Origin: Komagataeibacter sp. FNDCF1
GTDB taxonomy: Bacteria > Pseudomonadota > Alphaproteobacteria > Acetobacterales > Acetobacteraceae
NCBI RefSeq assembly: GCF_021295335.1
Contig: NZ_JAIWOT010000001.1
Coordinates: 2,464,501 to 2,528,500, forward strand
Direction of reading: 5' to 3'
DNA: 64,000 nucleotides
Each line of letters starts with the position of its first letter. The first letter of the stretch is position 1. The notes under the pieces were generated by a model. That model was not told where the DNA came from. It searched no databases and saw nothing but the letters and a program-made list of their open reading frames with translations. The position numbers and the translations under genes were made by a program. This document shows, in pieces, positions 35,122-43,702 of this stretch.

Positions 35122-36333
35122 ATGAGCGGGCCCAGCCTCCCCGAAAACACGCCCCTGCCCGTGCGGCCAGCGCCGTCTGGCGGTCTCCTTTCATGGATTG
35201 ACCGCAGGCTGCCGGTCATAAGCGCCTTCAGGCAGGAGTATGTCGATTTTCCCATGCCGCGTAACCTTAACGCGCTGTGGAATTTCGGGGCGATCCTGAC
35301 TGTCGTGCTGGTGCTCATGCTGGCCACCGGCATCTTCCTGGCCATGAACTACACCCCCACTACCGGTGAAGCCTTCATGTCGATCGAGATGATCGAACGC
35401 CAGCTGCCCGGCGGCTGGATGCTGCGCGCGATGCACATGACGGGGGCCAGCCTGTTCATGGCGGCGCTGTACATCCACCTGTTCCGCGGGCTGTATTACG
35501 GCTCCTACAAGCAGCCGCGCGAGATCCTGTGGCTGACCGGGCTTGTCCTGCTGCTCATGGCCATGGTCACCGCATTTGCGGGTTACGTGCTGCCATGGGG
35601 GCAGATGTCCTACTGGGGAGCGGACGTGGCGGGCAAGGCGGTCGGGGCCGTGCCGGTCATTGGTCCGGCGCTCGAGCACATCATGGAAGGCAGCGACCAG
35701 CTGGGGGACATTTTTCTCCACCGTTTTTTCGTGCTGCATTTCGTCATGGCGTTCGGCATCGTGGCCGTGGTCGCGCTGCATGTGATGGCCCTGCATGTCA
35801 GCGGGCCGAACAACCCCACCGGCCAGCCCGTGCCCGCGCGCGAGACCGTGCCCTTCCACCCCTATTACACCACCAAGGACGTGACCGGCCTCGTGCTGTT
35901 CGCGCTGGTGTTCGTGGCCCTTGCCTTCCTGTGGCCCGATCTCCTGTCCGAGCCGGAAAACTACCGCCCCGCCAACCCCATGCACACGCCCGCCGATATC
36001 GAGCCGGAATGGTATTTCCTGCCCTTTTACGGGCTGCTGCAGTCCGTGCCCTCCAAGTTTGGCGGGCTGGTGGCGGCGGGGGCGTCGATCGGGGTGCTGT
36101 TCGTGGTGCCGTGGCTGGACCCCTCCCCCATCCGCTCGGCCCGTTCACGCCCGCTGTGCCGGGCCGGCATGGCGGGGGTTGTGATCTCCTTCGTGCTGAT
36201 GGGGCTGGTCGGCCGCCATCATGCGGAAGGGGCCTGGATGATCGTGGGGCGGATCGCGGCGCTGTGCTATTTCGGCTACTTCCTTGTGCTGCTGCCGCTA
36301 TGCGCGCGGCGTGAGATGCGCCGGGAACGATAA
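35122..36333 (+). CDS. petB: cytochrome b of a bc1-type complex, solitary
   Basis: A 403 aa membrane protein with eight helices that would carry two b hemes and oxidise quinol. Heme ligands appear as two pairs each 14 residues apart: RAMHMTGA with LYIHLFRG, and FVLHFVMA with VALHVMALH. The Qo-site PEWY is in DIEPEWYFLPFYG, and GYVLPWGQMSYWG precedes it. AGGAACC precedes the ATG at 35122. The usual neighbours for the Rieske protein and cytochrome c1 are missing on both sides. It may still join a complex encoded elsewhere. Confidence 0.9.
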   Translation: MSGPSLPENTPLPVRPAPSGGLLSWIDRRLPVISAFRQEYVDFPMPRNLNALWNFGAILTVVLVLMLATGIFLAMNYTPTTGEAFMSIEMIERQLPGGWMLRAMHMTGASLFMAALYIHLFRGLYYGSYKQPREILWLTGLVLLLMAMVTAFAGYVLPWGQMSYWGADVAGKAVGAVPVIGPALEHIMEGSDQLGDIFLHRFFVLHFVMAFGIVAVVALHVMALHVSGPNNPTGQPVPARETVPFHPYYTTKDVTGLVLFALVFVALAFLWPDLLSEPENYRPANPMHTPADIEPEWYFLPFYGLLQSVPSKFGGLVAAGASIGVLFVVPWLDPSPIRSARSRPLCRAGMAGVVISFVLMGLVGRHHAEGAWMIVGRIAALCYFGYFLVLLPLCARREMRRER

Positions 36334-36388
36334 ACGTTTCTGGGTGCCGCCTTTTTTGAAAAAGGCTTTGCCAAAAACTTCTTTATGA
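36334..36388 (-). repeat. double-hairpin intergenic repeat, copy 5 (short form, inverted)
   Basis: Read on the minus strand it keeps AAGTTTTTGGCAAAGCC, one hairpin (GCCTTTTTCAAAAAAGGCGGC) and CCCAGAAACG, but the middle has been deleted, so the two hairpins have become one. It begins 1 bp after the cytochrome b stop and could terminate it. Confidence 0.8.
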
Positions 36389-36450
36389 TTTGCGTGCCGT
36401 CCTGAACGGCCCTTACTTGACGGAAGTGGGCCAGACCCACACTCTTTTAT

Positions 36451-36535
36451 CCGACCGGGGTGCCCATGGCTTGTGGGCTGAGATCATACCCGTTGAACCT
36501 GATCTGGGTCATGCCAGCGAAGGGAGGCTGTTCCG
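36451..36535 (+). promoter_or_regulatory. TPP riboswitch (THI box)
   Basis: Contains the conserved TPP aptamer pieces: CCGGGGTGC at the start of P1/P2, GGGCTGAGATCATACCC, GTTGAACCTGATCTGGGTC and ATGCCAGCGAAGGGA. It precedes the gene at 36607 by about 70 bp, so that gene should be repressed when thiamine diphosphate is plentiful. Confidence 0.96.
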
Positions 36536-36606
36536 TAAGACCCGGAACCCGCACGCCTGCTTCCTGCCTGCCATGGATCGCGAACATGCAGGAAGGGAAC
36601 CCACCC

Positions 36607-37572
36607 ATGCACACGATCATGCGCGCCATCGGACCCGCGGCCCTGCTGGCCTGCGCCCTGCTGGCATCTCCCGCCCGGGCGGCCAGCCAGCAGGTTACGG
36701 TCGTGCTGGACTGGTTTCTCAACGCCGACCATGCCAGCCTGCTGGCCGCGCAGTACAGCGGCGCATTTGCCCGCCACGGGCTGGACGTGAAGCTGATCGC
36801 CCCGGCTGATCCCGGATCCCCCGCACGCCTTGTGGCTGCGGGACAGGCGGACATGGCCATATCCTACCAGACCCAGCTTGGCATGCTGGCCGAACAGGAC
36901 ATACCGCTGGTGCGCGTGGGCACGCTGATCGATACACCGCTGAACGTACTCATCGCGCGTGACGGGATTACGGACCTTGCTGGCCTGAAGGGCAGGACAA
37001 TCGGCATTTCCATGCCCGGCGTGGATGACGCGGCCCTTGATGCCATGCTGCATTCGGCCGGGCTGGCCATGAGCGACGTGCGGCAGGTGAATGTCAATTT
37101 CCAGCTTGAACAGGCGATCATCAGCCATGCGGTGGATGGGGTGATCGGGGCGGCACGGACCTATGAACTGCTTGACCTGCAGCAGAAGGGCATCCACGTA
37201 TCCACCTTCTTCCCCGAGGAGCATGGCGTGCCCATGTCCGATGAACTGATCTTCCTGGTCAGCCGGGCGCATGTCCATGATGCATGGATCAGAGCGTTCA
37301 TGGATGCCCTGGCAGAAGGCACGAATACCCTGATCAACCACCCCGACGCCATGCTGGCGCAGGCCATCCATGACCACCCGGAACTGGATACACCGCTGAA
37401 CCGGGCGGCATGGCAGGCCACCCTGCCACGCCTGTGCAAGCAGCCTGCCCTGCTCAACGTGCCCCGCTACACGGCCTTTGCCGCCTTCCTGCATGCCCAT
37501 GGAATCATGACCCGTGATGTCCCGCTGGGGCAGTACGCGGTGGACCCGTTCAGCCTGCCCGCCAGCCCCTGA
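36607..37572 (+). CDS. thiY: ThiY-like periplasmic pyrimidine-binding protein
   Basis: Substrate-binding protein of the ThiY/NMT1 family (321 aa), which captures the formylaminopyrimidine precursor of thiamine for an ABC importer. A Sec signal peptide (GPAALLACALLASPARA) is cut before ASQQ. The family landmarks VVLDWFLNADHASLLAA, GSPARLVAAGQADMAISYQ and GRTIGISMPGVDD are present. The Cys-rich motif of yeast THI5-type HMP synthases is not. The upstream TPP riboswitch supports the thiamine role. AGGAAGGGA sets the start at 36607. No permease or ATPase gene is adjacent. Confidence 0.88.
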   Translation: MHTIMRAIGPAALLACALLASPARAASQQVTVVLDWFLNADHASLLAAQYSGAFARHGLDVKLIAPADPGSPARLVAAGQADMAISYQTQLGMLAEQDIPLVRVGTLIDTPLNVLIARDGITDLAGLKGRTIGISMPGVDDAALDAMLHSAGLAMSDVRQVNVNFQLEQAIISHAVDGVIGAARTYELLDLQQKGIHVSTFFPEEHGVPMSDELIFLVSRAHVHDAWIRAFMDALAEGTNTLINHPDAMLAQAIHDHPELDTPLNRAAWQATLPRLCKQPALLNVPRYTAFAAFLHAHGIMTRDVPLGQYAVDPFSLPASP

Positions 37573-37597
37573 TATCCGGCCCCTGAATTGCGGGGCG

Positions 37598-38119
37598 TCA
37601 GTCCTGCGGGGTGATGGAGGTCAGCAGGTCGCGCTTGTGCGGCAGGAAGATGGTCACGCGCAGGCCGTGCCACGCCACGATGCTGTCCCCCAGGAACATG
37701 CCCAGCGCAATGACGGTGCAGACCAGCGCATTGCCGAACATGAGCACCAGCCACCACGCCACGGCGGAATCGCGCACACTGCCCAGGAACAATGCAAAGG
37801 CCGAACCGCAGGCCGAAGCCCCGCCCACGCCACCAAACAGGATTGCCGCGTCCAGCAGCAGGGTGCGGTAGTGCAGCAGCGCCAGCCGCCTGAGCAGCGT
37901 GCGCGTATCCTTGTCGGTCTTGTCGTCCTGGCTTTCCAGCTTGTCACGCACGATCTCGATCCGGTCGCTGACCCGGGCAAGCCGCGTGTTGAACATGTTG
38001 AGCAGCGTGCCAATGCCGGACAGCATGAAAACCGGCGTAAGCGCGGTCTGGATCAGATGGGCGACACCATCGACGGATTCATCGGGAATGAGGCCGGGGA
38101 AGGCAGACACGGCGGGCAT
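37598..38119 (-). CDS. DUF2721 family membrane protein
   Basis: A 173 aa protein with three hydrophobic segments: an N-terminal LIQTALTPVFMLSGIGTLL, then two near the C-terminus (FGGVGGASACGSAFALFLG, LVLMFGNALVCTVIALGMFL). A charged coiled coil (RLARVSDRIEIVRDKLESQ) lies between the first two. This layout is that of DUF2721. Function unknown. The frame is open to 38413, but the ATG at 38119 matches the family start. Divergent from the small gene at 38215. Confidence 0.82.
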   Translation of the reverse strand: MPAVSAFPGLIPDESVDGVAHLIQTALTPVFMLSGIGTLLNMFNTRLARVSDRIEIVRDKLESQDDKTDKDTRTLLRRLALLHYRTLLLDAAILFGGVGGASACGSAFALFLGSVRDSAVAWWLVLMFGNALVCTVIALGMFLGDSIVAWHGLRVTIFLPHKRDLLTSITPQD

Positions 38120-38214
38120 ATCCTTGGCAGGGGCGGCAGGGCATGCGTTTTTTGGGCTTATCCTTGCCCCCGTCAAGGGGCAGAGTTGCCCCGTACAGCC
38201 TGAGGAGCCCTGCC

Positions 38215-38475
38215 ATGTCCCATAATTACGCCACACCGCTGACACCGGAGAAACGCCTGGCGCGTGTGCTGGCGCGCATCCCCGATGACTGGCGGCTCGA
38301 GATCGAACGCCAGCCCGCCACCGGCTGGCGTGCGCGCCTGACGCTACCCACACTGGGAGCGCAGGACTGGACCCCGCCGCACGACACCATGGTCGCGGCG
38401 CTGGAAGCCGCATGGCGGCACGCCCGTGATGGCGTGAGCAACCCCATGGGCAGGGGGGATACAGTCAAGAATTAA
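38215..38475 (+). CDS. small hypothetical protein (86 aa)
   Basis: A basic, Trp/Arg-rich 86 aa protein without signal or membrane segment. Pieces such as RLARVLARIPDDWRLEIERQ and LEAAWRHARDG suggest short helices. TGAGGAG seven bases before the ATG gives good translation evidence. I recognise no family. It follows the DUF2721 promoter region and precedes 447 bp without a gene. Confidence 0.6.
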   Translation: MSHNYATPLTPEKRLARVLARIPDDWRLEIERQPATGWRARLTLPTLGAQDWTPPHDTMVAALEAAWRHARDGVSNPMGRGDTVKN

Positions 38476-38922
38476 GTTAAGGAAATATAAACACAGCTTT
38501 GTGATAATCTGTTTTGTATTATCGCTTCCCTACACCGGGGCCGGGTCCATTTTTTATTGTCCGGACGCGCGGAATTCATGCGCACACGATTGTTTGATAC
38601 ATCCTGCCGCCTGTTGCTTGACCTGCCCCGCGGAGCCAGAAAATCAGGCTTCCGTACTGCCATGTCGTACGCTTCCACGCAGGCAACGCACATGTGTTCC
38701 ATGGTGACCATATTTTGAACATTGTATAAAAAAGAAGGGACATTTCCTAACGAATCCCGCGCGTTCCAGTCGGCTCTGCGCCCCTTTGCCCCGCCATGGG
38801 GGGAGAAATCCCTCCATCATGCCGGTCGGGGCATGACCCGCCCCGTTCCCGCCCCGGCCATCACGGGGCCATTGACCCGCCGGGTTTTATACAACAGGAA
38901 TGCGGACAGGGAGTTTAATACT
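38476..38922. other. 447-bp gene-free leader before the porin
   Basis: A/T-rich relative to its surroundings at its start (TAAGTTAAGGAAATATAAAC) and again around 38708-38740, where TATAAA (38725-38730) could be a -10 element with only a poor -35 match. The rest is ordinary GC-rich sequence without RNA-like structure that I can recognise. It probably holds the porin promoter and a long 5' untranslated region. Confidence 0.4.
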
Positions 38923-40704
38923 ATGTCAGCAGTAAAATTGGCGCGTATCGGCGCGGTGGTTGTCATGGCAACGGGCGGTGCCTCCATTGCCCACCCGGAT
39001 GAGGCACGGGCTGATGATTATAGTGAACTCCTGGATATCCTGAAGGCCAAGGGCAGCCTGACGCAGGGCGAGTACAGGGGCCTGCTGGCCCACCACATGC
39101 AGCATGTGCGTGAAGCCGCATCGGCCGCGCGCCCGCAATACGTGCCCGCCCAGCGCCACGTGGCGACACCCACGTCCGCCCATGCCCCGATGCGCACCGC
39201 CATGGGCAATACCGTGCAGCCACCCGGCCAGATCGAGATTGGCGGCGGCGGCATGGACCCCGATTACGTGCTGGCGCAGGCCCAGCAGGCGGCGGCCAAC
39301 GCGCAGGCCAGTGCGGCATCGGCTGAATCAACATGGCTTGCCGCCCAGCATTCCATGGGGCTCGGGGGTGGCGACTCGTTCGTGCGCATGGCGAAATATG
39401 AACCGGGCAAGGGCCTGACCTTCAAGGCGGGGCCGATCAACATCAACCTGTCGGGCTTCATCAACGGGTTCTATACCTATAACAGCCCGGCCGGCGGCAT
39501 GCCGGTGGCGGGCGGTGTCTCGACCGGGTCGAGCGGATTCGACTCGTCTGCCCTGCGCAACGGCCTGCTGCCCGCGGGCCTGATCCTCAAGCTCTCGACC
39601 ACACAGAACGGCATCGACCTTGCCGCCGTCATGGGCATGTATCCCGGCATCGACAACGCCAAGAACGGCGCCTTCAACGCCAATACCGGCGGCAGCCCGG
39701 TGGGCCTTGGCACCGCGGGTATCGATTTTCGTCAGGTTTACGTGACGGCTGGCAACAAGAAATGGGGCACGTTCAAGATCGGTCGTGACCTGGGCATCTT
39801 TGGCGGTGACGCCATCCTTGATGACGCCACCCTGCTGAGTGTCGGTTCCACCGGCAGCAACTCGGCCCCGGGCAATACCTCGCTGGGCCGCATCGGCGTC
39901 GGCTACGTGTATGCCGACTGGATTCCGCAGATTTCCTACCAGTCCCCCACGATCAAGGGCTTCCAGGGCACGATCGGCATCCTGCAGCCGCTGGATGAGT
40001 TCGATTTCTCCGGCACGGATGCCAACGGCACGGCCTATTCGGCCGGCTCCACCCAGCACAGCTCACCCATGATCCAGGGCAAGGTCACCTATGACTTCAA
40101 GATCGGTGGGCTGAGTGCGCGTATCTGGGCCAGCTTCCTGACCCAGCACCAGCAGGACCTGACGGTCAGCCGTACAACGACCGTGCACACGGCCCTGCTT
40201 GAAGCCAACGGTGCAGGGGGGATCGGGGGCGTTTACGACCTGCCCACCACCACCACCACGGATGATGCGGTCAACCCCGGCCAGAAGCGTGGCGTCACGG
40301 CGGAAGCAGGCGAAATCGGCACGAAGCTGACCTACGGCCCGGCGCAGTTCGTGGGCTACTACTACCGGGGCAGCGGCCTGGGCACGACCGGCCTGTTCTT
40401 TGATGGTGTGGCCAGCAACGGCCACAAGCGTGCATCGGAAGGCTACTACGTCCAGATGATGTACAACTTCACCAAGAAGTTCAAACTGGTGGGGAGCTAT
40501 GGTGTCAGTAATCTCTACCTTGCACCGGGTGAGACCAATCCCGACCTTGTCCGCCGCAATGAATCGGAAGTAGGTGCAGCCTATTACAAGATGACCGACT
40601 GGCTGAACCTGGTGGCGGAATACGCCCATACCAGTTCGGCGGCCCATGGTCCGTACAAGGAAAGCGACAACAGTGCATCAGGCGGCATGATCCTGCTGTT
40701 CTGA
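38923..40704 (+). CDS. outer-membrane porin
   Basis: A 593 aa outer-membrane protein. A signal peptide (KLARIGAVVVMATGGASIA, cut near ADD) is followed by a SHOCT-like helical stretch (YSELLDILKAKGSLTQGEY), an Ala/Gln-rich linker (AQAQQAAANAQASAASAES) and a Gly/aromatic beta-barrel with GTFKIGRDLGIFGGDAI and porin turns. It ends in ASGGMILLF with the terminal phenylalanine used for barrel assembly. GGGAG 12 bp upstream selects the ATG at 38923. Likely abundant; substrate unknown. Confidence 0.85.
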   Translation: MSAVKLARIGAVVVMATGGASIAHPDEARADDYSELLDILKAKGSLTQGEYRGLLAHHMQHVREAASAARPQYVPAQRHVATPTSAHAPMRTAMGNTVQPPGQIEIGGGGMDPDYVLAQAQQAAANAQASAASAESTWLAAQHSMGLGGGDSFVRMAKYEPGKGLTFKAGPININLSGFINGFYTYNSPAGGMPVAGGVSTGSSGFDSSALRNGLLPAGLILKLSTTQNGIDLAAVMGMYPGIDNAKNGAFNANTGGSPVGLGTAGIDFRQVYVTAGNKKWGTFKIGRDLGIFGGDAILDDATLLSVGSTGSNSAPGNTSLGRIGVGYVYADWIPQISYQSPTIKGFQGTIGILQPLDEFDFSGTDANGTAYSAGSTQHSSPMIQGKVTYDFKIGGLSARIWASFLTQHQQDLTVSRTTTVHTALLEANGAGGIGGVYDLPTTTTTDDAVNPGQKRGVTAEAGEIGTKLTYGPAQFVGYYYRGSGLGTTGLFFDGVASNGHKRASEGYYVQMMYNFTKKFKLVGSYGVSNLYLAPGETNPDLVRRNESEVGAAYYKMTDWLNLVAEYAHTSSAAHGPYKESDNSASGGMILLF

Positions 40705-40827
40705 GCGGTGCGGTGGCCGGGGCGCCGTGGCTGCCCCGGCAATGGTATATTCATGTCCTGTTCTCTTTTTCCTGTCAGGTTTCCTGCCATACTGGGTGCC
40801 TCAACACCGGACAGGAAGGAAGGACAC

Positions 40828-41928
40828 ATGCCTAACCCGCCCCGCTGGCCATTACGGGTCGGCATTGCAGGCTATGGCTTTGCCGGGCGTGTGTTCCATG
40901 CCCCCCTCATCAATGCCACGCCAGGGCTGGAACTGGCGGCCATCTGTTCCAGCAGGCGCGCGGACGTACTGGCGGACTGGCCGCATCTGAACGTGGTCGC
41001 CACGCCCGAAGCCCTGTTCGCCCTGTCCGACCTGGATATGGTGGTCATCGCAACCCCTAACAGGACCCATGCCCCGCTTGCCATCGCCGCCATGCGGGCC
41101 GGGCTGCATGTGGTGGTGGACAAGCCTTTCACCCTTGATGTGGCGCAGGCCCGCGCGGTGACTACCGTGGCGCAGGCGCATGAACGGGTGCTGTCCGTTT
41201 TCCAGAACCGGCGGTGGGACAGTGATTTCATGGGGGTCCGCCAGTCCATCAGGGCCGGTCTGGTCGGGCGCGTGACCGAATTTGAATCCCGCATGGACCG
41301 CTTTCGCCCACAGGTCCGCACACGCTGGCGCGAGACGGATGCGCCGGGCAGCGGATTATGGTTCGACCTGGGTCCGCACATGGCCGACCAGGCGCTGCAG
41401 CTGTTCGGCCTGCCCGATACCGTGCAGGCCAGTCTGACGCGCCAGCGTGACGATGCCAGTGGCAATGACTGGGCACAGGTGCTGCTGACATACGGGCCGT
41501 TACGGGTCAGCCTGCATTGCAGCCTGCTTGCCGCATGGCCCGGCCCGCGCCTTGTCGTGCATGGCACCGCCGGCTCACTGCTCAAGCATCACGCCGACCA
41601 GCAGGAAACGCAACTGCGCGCGGGCCTGCACCCCGGCGCGCCGGGATGGGGCGAAGACCCGGATGACATCATGATGTTTGACGGAACCGGTGCATCCCGC
41701 GCCCTGCCCACCCCGCCGGGTGATTACCGGATCTATTACGCGCTGCTGCGTGATGCGATCATGGGGCGGGGGGTGAACCCGGTACCCCCAATACAGGCCC
41801 TTGCCCTGATGGCCGTGCTGGAAACCGCCGTAGCCTCCAGCGACGCAGGCAGGAGCCTTGCCCTGCCGCTGACCACGGCGGAACGCCAGCAATGGATGCA
41901 GACATGGACAGGGCCCGTCGAGAAATGA
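40828..41928 (+). CDS. Gfo/Idh/MocA-family oxidoreductase
   Basis: NAD(P)-dependent dehydrogenase (366 aa) acting on a sugar or cyclitol. The Rossmann start VGIAGYGFAGRVFHAPLI (11-28) and the family lysine in VVVDKPFTLD are clear. WFDLGPHMADQALQLFG carries the catalytic-histidine region. The GYGFAG..FHAPLI form resembles the YdgJ/IolW subgroup (scyllo-inositol or similar), but the substrate is not certain. AGGAAGGAAGG precedes the ATG. It ends in a convergent junction marked by a repeat. Confidence 0.88.
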   Translation: MPNPPRWPLRVGIAGYGFAGRVFHAPLINATPGLELAAICSSRRADVLADWPHLNVVATPEALFALSDLDMVVIATPNRTHAPLAIAAMRAGLHVVVDKPFTLDVAQARAVTTVAQAHERVLSVFQNRRWDSDFMGVRQSIRAGLVGRVTEFESRMDRFRPQVRTRWRETDAPGSGLWFDLGPHMADQALQLFGLPDTVQASLTRQRDDASGNDWAQVLLTYGPLRVSLHCSLLAAWPGPRLVVHGTAGSLLKHHADQQETQLRAGLHPGAPGWGEDPDDIMMFDGTGASRALPTPPGDYRIYYALLRDAIMGRGVNPVPPIQALALMAVLETAVASSDAGRSLALPLTTAERQQWMQTWTGPVEK

Positions 41929-41937
41929 TTGAAAAAT

Positions 41938-42018
41938 GACGTTTCGGGGTGCCGTCTTTTCCAGAAAGGCGACGTTCCCTGAAGCGTCCTGAAAAAGGCT
42001 TCGCCAGAAACGTCCTTC
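41938..42018 (-). repeat. double-hairpin intergenic repeat, copy 6 (inverted)
   Basis: Minus-strand reading gives GACGTTTCTGGCGAAGCC, hairpin arms CTTTTTCAGGACGCTTCAG and CGCCTTTCTGGAAAAGACG, then CGGCACCCCGAAACGTC. More diverged in sequence, but the paired changes keep the outer inverted repeat (GACGTTTC/GAAACGTC). It lies at the convergent ends of the dehydrogenase and the ArnT-like gene. Confidence 0.8.
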
Positions 42019-42022
42019 GGTT

Positions 42023-43690
42023 TTACGGCGTGGATGGCGGAACCACGGCGTACAGACCGATTTCCAGATGTTTGCCCGTGGAGTAATTGAGGCCCGTTTC
42101 CTGCCCCAGTTCATGCACGTCAAGCCCGTCGTGCAGGGCGCGGCTGCCAAAGGCCGCCAGATCCCGCGCACCCACCAGCGCCATGCCACATTTCTGGTTC
42201 TGTTGCAGGAAGTCGGCCGCAGCAGCCGCACTGATCAGCCGCGTCTCCTGCCCCAGCAGGAACACGAGACTGGGCTCCGAATCGGATGTAGAGGCCACGA
42301 TGGTCTGTGCGCAGGGCCGATGGGCCGCCACAAGACCCGCCAGCCTTGGGCTGAGCCACAAAGTGTTCAGGTGCGGAATGACCGTGATGAACAGGCCCAC
42401 ATGAATGACGACAGCCGCCGCCACCGCCGTCATCACCGCCCGCAGCATGTCACGATGCAGGATCATGTATCCTGACAGGGCCAGTAGTGGCAGCGCACCC
42501 ACGGGGATCAGGACCGCCGCCCACGGCACGATGCCTTCCATGCGCCACAGCAGTACCGGCCCGGCAATGGCCAGCACGGAACCGACCGTGAACCAGACCA
42601 GCCCGTAGGCCGCCAGCACTCCCCGCGCCCATGCAGCGCGTGGCCATTCCCAGTTGGTGGGAAAGGAGACAATCGCCGCCGCCGCAAGAATGGCAATGGC
42701 AGGATAGGTCGGCAGCACGTAATGCGGCAGCTTGGTCGCAATCGCCTCGAACACCAGCCAGTGCGGCACGATCCAGCACAGCAGGTAGCGGACATGTGGC
42801 TGGAAGCGCTGCGCCCAGACAAAGGGCAGGCTCATGGCCGCGAAAATCGAACCCGGCCAGAACGCAATGGCAAATACCGCCAGATGGTAGCCCGGTGGCA
42901 GGCCATGCGTTTCCTGCCCGCTGGCCACCTTGCCCAGAAAGTTGCGTCCCACCGCGCGGGAGAAGAAGTCACCATGGCTGACCACGCCAATGGCAATGCA
43001 CCACGGCATTACGATTGCCAGCATGACCATCCAGCCCCATGCCGGGCGCAGGCGGCGCCACCAGTCGATGCGCCGCTCCACCAGCGCCAGCGCCAGCGGC
43101 GTGCCAAAGCCGGGAATGAGCACCACCGGCCCCTTGAGCATAAGCCCGCATCCCAGCGCCATCCAGTACAGCAGGGCCGCGGCAAGCGGGGTAGCAAGAT
43201 CGCGCTCCCGATCCAGATAGGCCCGTAGCAGCGCGCACTGCGCCAGCAGCACCACCAGCAGGAGCGTGGTGTCAATGGTGGCCATCCGCCCTTCCGCCGT
43301 CATCAGCACGGACACGGCCAGCAGGGCCGAAGCCAGCAGGCCACAGGCCGGGCCGAACAGGGCTGCGCCAATCCACGCCGTCAGCACGGCAGCAGCTGTA
43401 ACGGCCAGCAGTGAGGGGATTCTGTAGGGCCAGGTGGCGTGCCGGTCCTGCATGCCGGTCAGCCGGACAGCAGCGGCCTCCAGCCAGTAGATCCCGGCGG
43501 GCTGGAGGTAGCGGGGCTGGTCAAGGAACCGGACATCGACATAGTTGCCGCTATGCAGCATCTGGGCCGTGGCTTCCATGTAGCGCGGTTCATCGCGGTC
43601 CAGCGGTGGCAGTGATGCACGCCCCGGCAGGAACAGGACAAACACGGACAGCGCCACAAGTATGTAGTGGCGCAGGGTCAGGCGCGTCAT
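42023..43690 (-). CDS. ArnT-like membrane glycosyltransferase (GT83/PMT fold)
   Basis: A 555 aa polytopic membrane protein with a GT-C fold. The first periplasmic loop carries LPPLDRDEPRYMEATAQ with the catalytic-type acidic pair, followed by GIYWLEAAAV as in ArnT-like lipid A or undecaprenyl-phosphate-sugar transferases. At least ten helices follow and the C-terminal 150 residues are soluble. It begins 12 bp after a DPM-like glycosyltransferase stop, the usual pairing of a lipid-sugar maker and user. The sugar and acceptor are unknown. Confidence 0.87.
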   Translation of the reverse strand: MTRLTLRHYILVALSVFVLFLPGRASLPPLDRDEPRYMEATAQMLHSGNYVDVRFLDQPRYLQPAGIYWLEAAAVRLTGMQDRHATWPYRIPSLLAVTAAAVLTAWIGAALFGPACGLLASALLAVSVLMTAEGRMATIDTTLLLVVLLAQCALLRAYLDRERDLATPLAAALLYWMALGCGLMLKGPVVLIPGFGTPLALALVERRIDWWRRLRPAWGWMVMLAIVMPWCIAIGVVSHGDFFSRAVGRNFLGKVASGQETHGLPPGYHLAVFAIAFWPGSIFAAMSLPFVWAQRFQPHVRYLLCWIVPHWLVFEAIATKLPHYVLPTYPAIAILAAAAIVSFPTNWEWPRAAWARGVLAAYGLVWFTVGSVLAIAGPVLLWRMEGIVPWAAVLIPVGALPLLALSGYMILHRDMLRAVMTAVAAAVVIHVGLFITVIPHLNTLWLSPRLAGLVAAHRPCAQTIVASTSDSEPSLVFLLGQETRLISAAAAADFLQQNQKCGMALVGARDLAAFGSRALHDGLDVHELGQETGLNYSTGKHLEIGLYAVVPPSTP

Positions 43691-43702
43691 GGCACGATCC
43701 CT

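Noticed and set aside
36460-36606. N-terminal extension of the ThiY-like protein
   Set aside because: It lies inside the TPP riboswitch; the signal peptide begins after the ATG at 36607.
36607-37572. THI5/NMT1-type HMP synthase instead of a binding protein
   Set aside because: The Cys-rich motif of that enzyme is absent and a Sec signal peptide is present.
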